This document shows, piece by piece, positions 28,733-41,600 of a DNA stretch of 64,000 nucleotides. Source of the DNA: Himantopus leucocephalus (taxonomy: Eukaryota; Chordata; Aves; Charadriiformes; Recurvirostridae). Positions within the stretch are counted from its first letter, which is position 1. Each line of letters starts with the position of its first letter. The position numbers and the translations under genes were made by a program. Where the stretch lies: the NCBI GenBank assembly GCA_003993805.1, contig RSEF01000001.1:66986849-67050848 (forward strand), read 5' to 3'. The notes beneath the pieces were generated by a model. That model searched no databases. It was given only the letters and a program-made list of their open reading frames with translations, and was not told the DNA's origin.

Positions 28733-31700
28733 CCCCCCCCCCCCGGGCTGCGCCACAGGCCTCTGTCCGCACGCCTCCCTCCGCCCCGCGGGAGCCCCCG
28801 GTCTGGGCCTTGCTTCGGCGGGAGTCCTGTCAGGGGCGGCTGGCGGAGGCAGGCCTGCCCGGCTGTGTGGGGCTGCTGCCCGCCGGCCCGGGCCGCTGGG
28901 GTGCTCGGGGCCGCAGGGATGTGGTGGGGTGCGCGCTCAAACCCTCAGAGCTGTGCAGCAGTTGTGGGGTTTTTTGACNTTTTTTTTTTTTTTTTAACTT
29001 GATAGTGGCAGGCGAGGTATGCAGCCTGCGAGGTATGCATCTGAGAAAGAAGTGAGTTGCTATTTAAACACTGAAGGTTGAGATTAGAAACCGAGGTTTC
29101 AGTTCTACAGTTTTAACAGCGGATGGTCTGAGTAAACCCGAAGATCTCATTCTGGAGGACAGAAGCTGCTCTCTTTCCTGTGTGAGGGGGGTGTTAAGTG
29201 AGAATATAAACCTGTGAGGCTGAGGGAAATGCAGAGAAGGTGCTGCTGGGTTGCCAGTAATCCATGGGTCGCTGCCAGGGGAAGCAGATGGTGTCAGTGC
29301 TGCAGGCTGATACAGCTGTGGGCATCTTAGATCTGTTCAGGATGCAGATAGAAATGGAAGGGAGATGAACAAAACACGGGTGGATTTTGATGCACACGGG
29401 CTTAATACAGCTTAAAAAAATATTGTAGTGCAGAAAAAGTAGTAATAGTTGTGGCCATCTATGTGAAGCACATACTATGTATAGCTCTTCGTTTCCTCTT
29501 CAAGCAGCTCTGCAAGAGATGGATTTCTGTACAAAATCAGACACAGATAAGACAGTTTGGGCATGCTTGAGACATACAATTGAAAACCCACATTAGTTGC
29601 TGAAAATGGAGCAATAATCTTCAATCAAAACAATTCCTGATTTTTAAAACCTTGACTGAATAACCTTCATAAATTTTGCACTGCCTCGTGCCAAAAATAT
29701 GAAAAATAGTGTAGAACTTAAGATTATTGTTATTATTCCTTTCAGCACTCATGAAAGTCTTGTAACAAAACAATATTTCATCATATAGAAGGGAGGCTCC
29801 TAGAAGGCAGGTGGGAGAATTTGAATAAAAGAAGTGACAGAAATAAAACTGCAAAAGCATTCCAGGAGAGCTTAGGAAGCAGAGTATCAACATGTGCTAG
29901 TTACTGTGATCTAAGGTCCCTTTAAATCCAAACCAAACCCATGGATTTCGATTCTCTTAACTGCTCAAAGATTCGGAAATTACATGATTCAAGTCAAAAT
30001 GCATGTCCAGAGTTGAATTTTGCAAGTTTCCCTTAGCTTTCAACTGACAAGAACTCTGCAAATAGACACTGGGAAAACTTTGGCTTTCAGTTTGACTTTG
30101 GCATGTTGTTTGGCTCTTGCACACTAGTTATCTGTTCGCGTTTACCATAAATAATGACTACAAACCTAACCTGCAACTAGACTGTTGAATTAACTTTTGG
30201 AAAGGTTTGTTTCCTTCTCTTTCCCCCACCCCCTTAAGACTTTTTGCCTTATGGGATTTGTTCACAATCTGCTAGCTGAAGCTCTGAGGCAAGTTTGCCA
30301 GATCTGGGGCTACATCATCGTTCTGCACATCTGGAAGTGGTTTATGGGCTCTCATTCCTCCAGTGCGGCGTCTGGACTCTCTGCTATTCCTCAGGAGCAG
30401 AGAAAGAAAAGAAAACCAGCACAACTCCAAAGTAAACTTTGAAGAGTTTGCAAAAGGACTTGAATCTTAAAACCGTTACTGTGCCCTGTAAGGCTCTTGC
30501 GTGGGGGACTTCAAAGGAGGATGATGGTCAAGGAAGCTTTGGCAAGAGTGCTTACAGCTGTGGGCTATCTAGGATTCAAGTAAATAGCTCTACAGCTCTT
30601 CAGGAGAGAGGAGTCCCGAATACTGTGCTGCTTTGAAGAGGTAAAAAGACTAATTAAGCAGGAAATATCTGAGCAGTAATGTCACTGTTTCTGAACTTTC
30701 CCTTCTGCAGCCCCTCATTTTGTTTCAGGATTTGGCAACAGACTTAGGGACTGCCAGGTTCCAGGAACTAATGTCTACAGTCAGGAAAAATTGAGTAAAT
30801 ATTTGCAGGGGAACAAGTATTCCTCTTTTTCCTTAAAAATCAGTGGGTAATCAATCTGAGTTTCTAGGCTTAGGAATGCTGTAGCTTTAGAACTCAAACT
30901 TGTATGAGAGTCTGTCTGAGTTTCGATTTCAAAGTTTAAAATGTGTTTCAGTTTATGTTGATTTAATAATTTCTGAAGGTACCATGAAGCTGTGGCTACC
31001 CAACTTTCATTGCGCAGTGGTCATGAGTATTGTTGGCTATCATTACAAATGTTAGTTAAAAGATAGTAGTCAGCTCTATGGAAATTAGGGGAAGATTGTG
31101 GTTAGCTAAAGTGGGGTTACAAAGTTACTCCAAGAGTGTAGGGGGTTGTGTTTTCTCTCTGCTTACCTAAATGAGTAAACTTTTTAAATGGATAAGAAGG
31201 CAATACTTGTGCGTAATGCGTGAGAGAAGAGCTTTCTCAGCAGTGGGGTTTTTTTTCAACTGATAAGCTTGATTTCCTCTCTGTGTAAATGAATGCCACA
31301 TGAAGAGAGTGGGCTGCTGGAATGCAGATAAGTAGTGCAGATGCAAAAGGAGTTTCAGAAATACTCCTCTATCACTACAATTTAGTCATCTGTTGGGATC
31401 TAAATACATGTGAATATAAGCAGTTTGTAAACAAAGCCACATCTTAGCTTTTTTAATAATTTTATTGTCATTTAAGTTGTTAGTCGAAGTACAGACTAAC
31501 AGGATGCCGCCTGAAGTTGAGCATTAACCAATGAGAGATGGCTAGTTTTGTGACTCAGGTTTCAAGAATTCTTGCTGTTCTGTCTGTCTTCTCATGGAGT
31601 CGGAATAAACTTCATTTTTATGTGTGCACAGAAACCATCATATATCCTTATCTATGCTGTAATGCGTCCATATCTGTATGTATGGGAACAGCAAAAATTG

Positions 31701-32592
31701 GTTTCTGTCCTATATACAGCTACCATAGCATAAAGATTAGATAACGTAATTGTATTCCCCCTCCCGCCCCAGCTTCTGGTGCTTTTACTGGTTTTTGTTT
31801 CTTTGTTTGGGGTGGGGTTTTTTCCATAAACAGTAGTTTTGAGTCCAGAATTCAAGTGAGTATTTTATTTCCAATAATGCTGTATTTTAGGGGTTATGTT
31901 CTGTCATCTCAGGCATAAAGTTATGGCCACTCTTGTGCCTGGTTTAGAAGTACAGTTTTAGGAAATGCTACCTCATTTTCTTCAGCATCACAAATAATGT
32001 GCTTAAATGCAAATCATGTTGCACACACACCCACACCCCTTACTGTTAGTGGAAAGATACTGCTGTTAGGAGCTATTTTCACTATTGCTCTGAAATTTTT
32101 TCAGAGTCTGAAAGACACTGCTCTAGTATAAGATTCCCATATGTTTGAGAACATACTGCAGCAAGAGATTAGTATTTGTGATTGTTATTTTGGTTTTGAT
32201 GATATCAGAGATAAATGTAAATGTATTTACAAATTGCATCAGTGGGTGTTTTAATACTTCTTTGCACATTACTTTAAAATGTGTTAAATAATCTTAGTTA
32301 TTACTGATATAGGTAATTGTATAGAATTTATTAAAATGCTCTTCTTCTCAACCTATTAGTAGCTTAAATTAAAATATGTAATAATTCTATCCCAGAATAT
32401 TAGTTATTTGTTCCCAAAAAGTTATTTACAAAGATAGACTGCAGTTTTACTTTTACCAGGTCAGCAGTAAAATTTGATGATGCAAAACCTTGTCCCTGAA
32501 ATAGCTAACTAGTATTCTCTGCCGATATTAATGATTTTTCTCTCTCTTTTTTTTTTATAATGTTTTTATTTTTTATTTTTATTTTACCACAG
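28733..32592 (+). other. GLT8D2 5' region / first intron
   Basis: Starts GC-rich (possible GLT8D2 non-coding first exon, not identifiable), then becomes ordinary AT-rich sequence. No coding exon or clear repeat. Single ambiguous base at 28979 beside a T run. Confidence 0.6.
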
Positions 32593-32618
32593 ATCTCAGT
32601 TCTCATCCAACAGGACAC
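32593..32618 (+). other. GLT8D2: 5' UTR portion of the GLT8D2 start-codon exon
   Basis: A splice acceptor (pyrimidine-rich tract, then CACAG) ends at 32592, so the exon carrying the GLT8D2 ATG begins with about 26 untranslated bases. The true first exon must therefore lie upstream, most likely in the GC-rich block next to HCFC2. That placement is inferred from human head-to-head synteny. Confidence 0.6.
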
Positions 32619-35600
32619 ATGGCTCTTTTAAAGAAAAGTAAGAGACATTAAAAATATTTGAAATACATATTTTTAAAAGATGACAGAAATGTTAAATGTA
32701 ATTTCCCGTGCAACAGCTGTCACAGTTGCATGCAAATTTATAGTTCTAGTTTTGCTAAATTATGCTTAGCTTTAAGTATACAAATAAGCCTTTTCCTGTT
32801 AACTAAGTCAGTTAAGTAAAGCCATAAATCCCAATAATTAAAAATTACTCACTACTTCACTGCATGAAACTGGGGGGTCTGGAATTTCCCACTAAGAGTG
32901 TAGGTAGCTGCTGGTTTCATGTGGGTTGTGCCTGGAGCACTGGACCTGGCTTTTTTACAGAGCTCCGCACATTAATGCTGTTCGTACTCACAACTGAGGT
33001 GTGGTCCCAAGAAATTTGGGGTTCTTATCAGCTGGCAGGGTCAGTGACTGAAAATGGACGGGTGTATGGCTTCAGTTACGCACCCAAAATTTCTCTGAAG
33101 TCAATGGTCTGTTTCCTCAGCTGGTTTAAATTAGTGCAGGTTCAGTGACGTATGTTTAGCAATTTCAATTTATTCTCCTGCCCAGTTTTGGCCAGTTGGC
33201 CCTTTTGATGGTTCAAAACTCTGTTCCCTTTGCTCTTTTGTACACCTTAAATACCTTTTATGGTTGTGCAAAAGTAACAAAGTAGTCTGATACAAAGAAC
33301 TCCCATCACCAAAGTCACTGATGATGATGGTAATGTATTCCTTCCCAGTTGTACTCTGTGAACTGTCCTGGTATCTGCTCCTGGTTGGTTTATGTTGAAT
33401 AACTTAAACTTGTAAAAGACAGTCTGGTAGGAACTGCAAATCAGAATATACAGTAAGGACTTTGCTGTTGCATGCTTTGTTTTGGTTTTACTAATTAAAG
33501 TAACCATGTCAAAATGTATATGTATTTCCAAATATTTTGGAACATTTCTGGTTTCAGTAGCATGCTGGATTTGTTTTTCTAGTACTTCTAGAGTTTTGCT
33601 TAAATACACCTTGGTGATCTGAATGTTGAAATAAAAAAAAAAAAAATCTGTGTTTGAAGTTTTATCAGGGAAGCATGAGAGAAGGAAAGCGCTAGGTAAA
33701 AATAATTAACTCATGAAGTCCTGTGATGATTAAACACACAACAAACTAGCCAAGAAAGGAAAGTTTGGGGCTCCTGGTAAAATTCAGAAATATGTGAAAT
33801 TCCTAGTATGGATAATCTGTATATATTGGGAGCTTAATGATTTAGTGATCCATGAAAATTAGATAGTTGGAAATTACTGTAATGGGGGAGAGATACTATG
33901 ATGTTTTTAACGTAAAATTTTTAGCTTGATCAAATAACAAGAGAAAGAATTTGATAAGCACAGCAAATACAGGTTATTATATGTACTGGTTGCAAATTGG
34001 ATTTTTTTTTAAAAACAGTACTTGGGAATTAGCTATTATACTGATTGTTAACAAATTTTCGCTTTTGTTTCAGTTAACCAGATCTTACTGTTACTTCTTG
34101 TCTTAACTGTGTGTGCCATTCTGTATAACAAAGTTCACCAAGTGCCATCTGCATTAAAGAATGAAACAGGTAAATGACCTGTACTTCTGTTTCGTTTATG
34201 TTCTTGGTTTATATTTGTTGTCTCTTCATTTGCTACAGTGCTTTTTGTCTTACTGAATCCTGTTTGCCCTGCAGTAGATGAGCTATTCGCATTGTTGCAT
34301 ATGATCTGGGATGTGGAATTTTCTGCTTCTGAATTACTTGAATAAAAGAGTAGCAGATCAATAGTGATGAGTAAGAATTGTCATTCTAATTCAAATTTTT
34401 ATCCAGATGTCACTGATGTAGATGGAAGCTGGAGTATATCCTTATTTGTGCTGAACAGTATGGGAGTTCTCAAGTGATAATAGACTTTGATCACAACTTG
34501 CTCCTTTAGGAATGTTCTTGGCCTACCTATATACCTATTTGTTTCAGATCATCAAATCTTGATGTAATTTACAGCAAAAGTTTTTGCTGGAATTTTTATA
34601 GTGACAGAAACCCGCTAGGGTTGATATGGTTGGATGGTTATTAATTGTTTATAATAATAGCTTATTCACTGTTCCCAAGATAAACAAACTCTGTCTTGGT
34701 ATAAACCATTGCTTTTTTTCAGTATATTTTTTTGGGGGCTTTTACAAGTTTCATGGTTGTTTTAACCAGTATAAATATATCCATATAAGTTCTGTAAGTT
34801 AATCAGTGCTAGGGGTAAAAATCTTCCTTAGTATTAACGTGAACTGATTCAGTACTGTTTAGATATTTCTTTTTTCTTTTATCATTAGCTTCCTGTTGGT
34901 ACAAAACTTTGCACTCTTCCTTTGTAGCCTGCTTCCCAAAGAAGTGAAGCTCATGCAATTGCACCAGCTCTTCTGCTTACCTCCTTCCTTTGATAATTTT
35001 GGAACCTATTGTTCAATCTGTACTAAAAATAACTGAGAAGTAAAAGTCTTAAAGGTATTCAAACTTCTTTAGGTTTCATGTGAGTAAGCAGCTACGTGGA
35101 GGACAGGCTGAATTGTGCCCCTGCTGAATAGAAGATGCCGAGAACTCTGTTATCTATTCTGTTTGGAGGCATCCAACAGTCCAGTCAACCTGCATGTAGT
35201 TCTGGATTAGCGACAGCTCATGCTGTGTGCCTTGCCAGATGTGGATGTGTATAGGATGTGGTAAGGAAATGGGATGATTGTGATATGATTCCACTGCTTA
35301 TGGAAGTATATACTCATTCCTATGACCCAGATCTGATATAAAAAATATTTTTAATTTTCTATTGTAATGCCTAGTTTTGTTTATTGTAGTTGATTTGGAG
35401 AGTCCTGAGGAAATGGAAGAAGAAATCCCAGTCGTAATCTGCGCCGCTGCGGGCAGGATGGGTGCAGCTATAGCAGCAATAAATAGCATCTACAGCAACA
35501 CAGAGGCTAATGTTTTGTTCTACATAGTTGGGCTGAAGACTACCATCCCACATATTCGGTATATACCAGTCTTATCTTGTTTCATGCTGTAGTTAGGACC

Positions 35601-38600
35601 GGGTTGTTGTTCTCCTTGGCATGGCCATAGACTTTGGAGGACGTTTCAGGGAAATGTTTCTCCCTTTTATTTAAGTAGTGCTATTGGTAGCAATCCCCGG
35701 GATTCTCTACATGTAGGAAGAAGGACCGTTTCGCCCTACGTAAGGCACTGACTAGTGTAAAGGGGTGTGAAATAGCCAGACCATGCCCATACCTGTGCCT
35801 CTGCCTTTTGTAGATGGACTGCAGAAGAGTCTGTAGTAAGGTAAGCGTATACATGCTTACTTGTCACAAACCCACTTTGTGGCACTGCACCTACCTCTCA
35901 TCTGGCGCTGTCTTAAGCTTCAGAGCAGAAAATGTTGCTGTTCCAGCTAAAAGGATGTATTCAAGGTTATAAATAGAGGCCCAAAGAAGCTTGTAATGGG
36001 TGTTAAAGCATGTTTGGGTGTTAAAATTTGCAAACATTGTCTAAAAGGGGAGGAAGGTGTGAATGAAAATTAAAGCAGATTTCTTAGCCGTTCTCACCTC
36101 TGGCTACTGCACTTCTGTAGCCTGTGTACCCTCAATTTGCGTCAAAGTGAAAAGATGTAATGAGTTGTGTTCCACAGGGAGTTTTTCCCACCCAGTTCAT
36201 CAGTAACCTAGATAATAGAGTGGAGAACGTTCTTTATGAATCTGCAGTTGGCATAAAGCTGGAAAAGAGACAGCAGATAAATTGAGGACAAGAGCTGAAA
36301 GCAAACTAATCATGATATTTTGGAAAAATGAACTGTGAAATGTGATGAAATTCATTAGAGGTAATGACAAGGTAATATAGGTGGGAATAGATGATTGTAT
36401 TGGTTCAGGGTGCAGCAGGAGTTTGGTAGCACTCATTTGGAAAACTGCAGAATTATGAATGATAACTGACCCCACTGATTCAAAAAAAAAAAAAAAAAGA
36501 AAAAAGGCGTGCATCATGGTGGATATACGTCTTGACATATGACCACAGGAGATGTGAGGAAACTTATTTTGATCTTGCAGGCATTATTAACGCATCAGAA
36601 GTGTGGTGTTTAGTTTTAGGTGCCTTCAGGAAGGATTTAGAAGAGAGGTCAGAGGAGAAGATAAGCAATGGTGTCAATAAATCTGACAAAATAATGAAAA
36701 AAATTAGTTTAGTCTAAAGAAAATATAGTTAGGAGGTGATGTGGCAGTCATCTCGAAGGATCTAAAACCATAAAAGGGACAAAACTGACCTCTGCTTTAA
36801 ACGCACAGTAGATAGGATAAGAAAAAATGGTCTTTAAATATAGCAAGAAAGCCTAGAAAAATAGCATTTAATACTAGTGATGGTGAAAAATGGGTTGTTT
36901 GGGCAACATGTGGAGTCTCTGTTTTTGGCAGTGTGGTTTTTTTGGGTGTTGTTTTTTGTTTTGTTTGTTGGGGTTTTTTTTAAGAACAGGTTAAACAAAT
37001 GTCTGTATGCAATAGCTGTAGACATAAGTGATTCTTTCTTGGGATAGAATATATTGAGTGAGCTTTCAAGGTCTGTTATTCTCCTATGAGTCTGTGAATT
37101 TAATACTGGAAGTACTTGCCACACACTCAATATTTCTTTTATCACTTCTTTTTTTAATCACAGAAAATGGATTGAAAATTCTAAACTGAAAGAAATAAAA
37201 TTCAAGGTTGTGGAATTCAACCCTATGGTACTAAAAGGAAAAATCAGACAAGATGCATCACGTCCTGAGCTACTGCAGCCTGTGAGTAAATGAACACCAC
37301 ATAAGAAATTTTCAGGGTTTTTAATGCTTATTACAGGCTTTAAAATGGCCTAGACCTCTGTTCCATTACACAGGGGGGTGTAAGCCAGAGAAGCCACATC
37401 AGGTCCAAACACTATGCCCTCGCTCAAGAAGGAAAAGTGTACTATAAGCAGCTCCTTGCAACTTGTCTGTCTTGCTGGGACCTCATTATTTGGTGGCATA
37501 AACCTGGTAATTTGAATGTGTCGTATGTTTAAGAATATATTCACAGTTTATTAGAGGGAAGATCTAGTAGTGTTCTTTGTGCCCTCCTGATGCTGGGTTG
37601 GTTGCATTCTGCTCATGTCCAGAGTTAATTCAGAGGCTAATGACTGTGTAAATTAGTAGGAGTCACGGTCAGAACAAACAAGAAATGTTCCACATTTTTC
37701 ATGCAATGAGTACTAAACCTAGAATTCCTTGCTGAAAGGTCTTGTGAATGTAAAAATTTACAGGGATTCAGTGAGGACTCAAGTTTATATTTAGACAGAT
37801 CACATCTGGTTCAGGAAATCCCTTGAGCTGAAAATAGCTGTAAGCTAGGAGAATACTTGGAGCAATTTTTCTGTATGCTTGCTCTATTCTTATTTTTCAA
37901 TGAGCATCTGCTTAGGACCACTCTGAAGGCAGGTGCTGGGTAACATGGTCTGAATTGGTGTGGTTGTTCTTATGTTCTCAGTCCCCTTTCCCTCTTCTGT
38001 GTTCTTCATTACTGTTGTAGAAGTTGTTACCCTACATCTGTGCCACCAGTCAAACCACTTCTATAGAGTCGAACAGTGACACTATTAAATTTGAAGTTGC
38101 TTTTTTTATGATGTATGCTGTAAAAATGCATTAGGAAGAGCACTGCCAGCAGATCCAGGAAGGTGATCATCTTTACTGAGCACTGTTGAGGTTGCATCGG
38201 GAGTGAGTACTGGCTCTAGTTCTGAGCTCACCAGTACAAGAAAGATACGGACTTACTGGGGCAAGCCCAACACAAGGCTGCAAAGATGATTAAGGGACTG
38301 GAGCATTTTTTATATGAGGAGAGGCTGAGAGAGCTGAGGCTCTTCAGCCTGGACAAGAGAAGGCTCAGGAGGATCTTATCAATGTGTATAAGTACCCGAG
38401 GGGAGGGGCAAGAGGCAATGGGCACAAATTAAAATACATGAAATTTCCTCTGGGCACAAGAGTGAGGGTGGTCAAACACTGGAGCAGATTGCCCAAAGAG
38501 GCTGTTGAGTCTCCCATCTGTGGAGATAATTCAAAACCCATCTGGGCATGGTTCCCAGCAGCCTGCTTGGGTGGACCCTGCTTGAGAAGAGGGGTTGGAC

Positions 38601-41600
38601 AAGATGATCTCAAAAGGCTCCTTCCAACATAAATGATTCTGTGAAGAAACAACTCTTTGGGGCTGTTTTGTTAGGGCAATAGTAAATAAAATAGGGATAA
38701 ATAATGCATTCAAGATACTAATAAAGACACTAGTAAAGCTGGGGGATAGGAAGCGGATGATTGCTGGCTAGTGCTCAATGAAGAGAGAAATTAAAACTGA
38801 TTCTTAATAGAGACAGAAGCATTAGACTACTATATTAAACGGCTTTACCATTTAGTCTTTGCCTTTTTTTCTGTTTAATAGCTGAACTTCGTTCGATTTT
38901 ATCTTCCTTTGCTTGTCCAGAAACATGAGAAAGTAATATATTTGGATGATGATATCATTGTTCAAGGTAAGTTGTCATCCAAAAAGCCATTCCTAGCAGA
39001 ATTAAAATCAAAGTTAATGCAGCTTTTACAGTCATTTGGAAATATGAGATATACTGGAAACTGAGGCAGCTGCTAGAAGTGTTGCACTCAGGAAAACTAC
39101 AAATGATCTGTTTGTTTATTTAAAGGAAAGTCTGAAGAAGAACTTATCTCCATATATCTTTTGAGTAGTTGATTTTGATCCAAATTGTATGTATGGGTTT
39201 CATTTTAATTGAATCTGATCAATTGCTGAAAGATGTCATGGATTTCCCTTAGATGCTGCAATATTTATTATGTGACATGTATTTCCTGCTAGTATTTGAA
39301 TTCCCACAAATGCTACCAGTTCATTATCCAGAATTGCTGTTCTTGAGAGCCAGAGGAATTTACTCAAATAAGAGGGTTAAAATTGCAAACACTCAGAATA
39401 TGGTTTTGAGCACCTTCAGCTCAGAATCCATAGCAATTGTCAGAATCATGTTCAAAGATTTCAGAGTTCCTAGACAAGTGGGAGCAGTTAGAAGACATTA
39501 AAATCCTGAAAAATCTTTTATTTTTGATACAAAGAAATCTAATTAGAGGAAATTATTTTTTTTTAAAGATGAATTTATCTTTTTTTTGTCTTCTGTTTCC
39601 CAGTGTATTTTTTTTCTTTGTAGAGTTGTTTTCCTCCATTGTTTTACTATATGGTCATCTTGTTATTGTGTAACATTTTTTTAATCAGAGTGTTGTGGTT
39701 TAATACTCCTGGGCAGCTAAGGACCACCCAGCCACTCTCTAACTTCCCCCCTATCCCCACCCCCAGTGGGATGGGGGATGAGGAAAGGAAGAATAGAAGC
39801 AAGAAAACTTGAGGGTCAAGATAAACCAACAAATAATTGTTTAACAAGTGAAGGATAAGTGGAAGAACAGAGAAGAAAACAAAACAAGTAATGTAAAGGC
39901 AACTCACCACCTGTGGTGGGTAGACCGATGCCCAGCCAGCTCCCGAGCAAATGCTGGCTAACTGCCCCAAGACCTCCTCTTTCCCCTTTTGTTGCTGAGC
40001 ATGACGTTATGTGGTATGGAATATCACTTTGGTCAGTGCGGGTCATCTGCCCGATTGTGTCCCCTGCCAGCCTTTTGCACGCCCCCTGATCTATTCAGTG
40101 GTGGGGCAGAGTGAGAAACAGAGAAGGCCTTGATGCTGTGCGAACACTGGTCAGCAAAAGCTAGAACGTGAGGGTGCTATTGATACCGTTTTGGTCAAAA
40201 CTCTAAGCTGCAACACCATATGAGCTGCTGTGAAGAAAATTAACTCTGTTCTAGCCAGGCACAGTATACAGGGACAACGAAACCATTTTACCTATCCTTG
40301 TTAAACGTTAAGGGGATGTTCTGATGAAAACTTCCTTTGGAAAGGACTGAGTATAACTATAATAAACTCTTTGGCCTAAATTAATCTTTGGTGTAAAACA
40401 TTAAGATCAGTGAATTTACACACGATGAAAGTATAATTTTATTCTCCCCTCCTTCTCTGCGCCTTTTTATAGCTTTGTCTCTTTAGTGGCAGATTTCAGA
40501 ATATCTGCACTTAAAGGGGCTGCTATTAGCTGCTTTATAAAATATGATTTATCTGCTCTGCCTGTTTCATTTTAATTTGCAATAGACTTTGTATCACAGT
40601 TTCTTCAACATGTGTGTTTCCAGTGGTTATCTCTGCTTTTTGGTTTTGTTGTTCTATCATCAGTGGGCAACAGCAATATTTAACTGTTTCAGTCTTCATT
40701 TACACCCCAATTTCATGAGCACTTTAAGCTGACCCCACCATTTCCCCTGCATCCCTCCTGCTTGCACCCACGCAGGCGTTTAGCAGAGAAGGAACTACCG
40801 GGGAGAGTTCAGCGGAGGCCTATGAAGACAATCAGGGGACTGGAGCCACCTCTCTTATGAGGAAAGGCTGAGAGACCCAAGTCTGTTTAGCCTGGAGAAG
40901 ACTGAGAGGGGATCTTGTCAATGCTTACAAATGTCTAACGGGTGGGTGTCAAGAGGATGGGGCCAGACTTTTTTCAGTGGTGCCCAGAGACAGGACAAGG
41001 AGCAACAGGCACAAACTGGAACACGGGAAATTCCATCTGAACATGAGGAAAAACTTCTTTACTTTGAAGTAAAGACAGAGCAGTGGAACAGGCTGCTCAG
41101 AGAGGTTGTGGAGTCTCCTTCTCTGGAGATACTCAAAACCCACCTGGACGTGATCCTATGCAACCTGCTACAGGTGAACCTGCTTTGGCAGGGGGGTTGG
41201 ACTAGATGATCTCTAGAGGTCCCTTCCAATCCCTACCATCCTGTGATTCTGTGAAATGTGATTAGTTTCAGCCTGAGTTAGTTCCCTGGTAGGAGTCAAG
41301 GCAGTGTGGTTAGGAGAAGAGGGGAGGTAGGGCTTCCTCTTTCATTAGGGGTGTCAGCTTATGTCAGCTGATAGTGTTCCTGGAGCCACAGGATAAAGGT
41401 GCAGTTTCACATTACAGCTCATGGTAGGCGGCTGCTGATGGAAGAGGTCTCTCCTGTCCCCAGACAGCTCCTGTTACTTGTGTCATATCTACAGTTGTGC
41501 AGCTGCAGAATAAGCTGATTCAGCTGATTGACCTGGCAGAAGACTGGTGGTAACAAAAAAACCCAAACAAATCTAAAACCGTTTTTTTTTTTAATCTTTT

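Noticed and set aside
38222..41256. Direct repeats between 38222-38645 and 40800-41256 as a CRISPR-like or tandem array
   Set aside because: They are two independent CR1 LINE tails in the same orientation.
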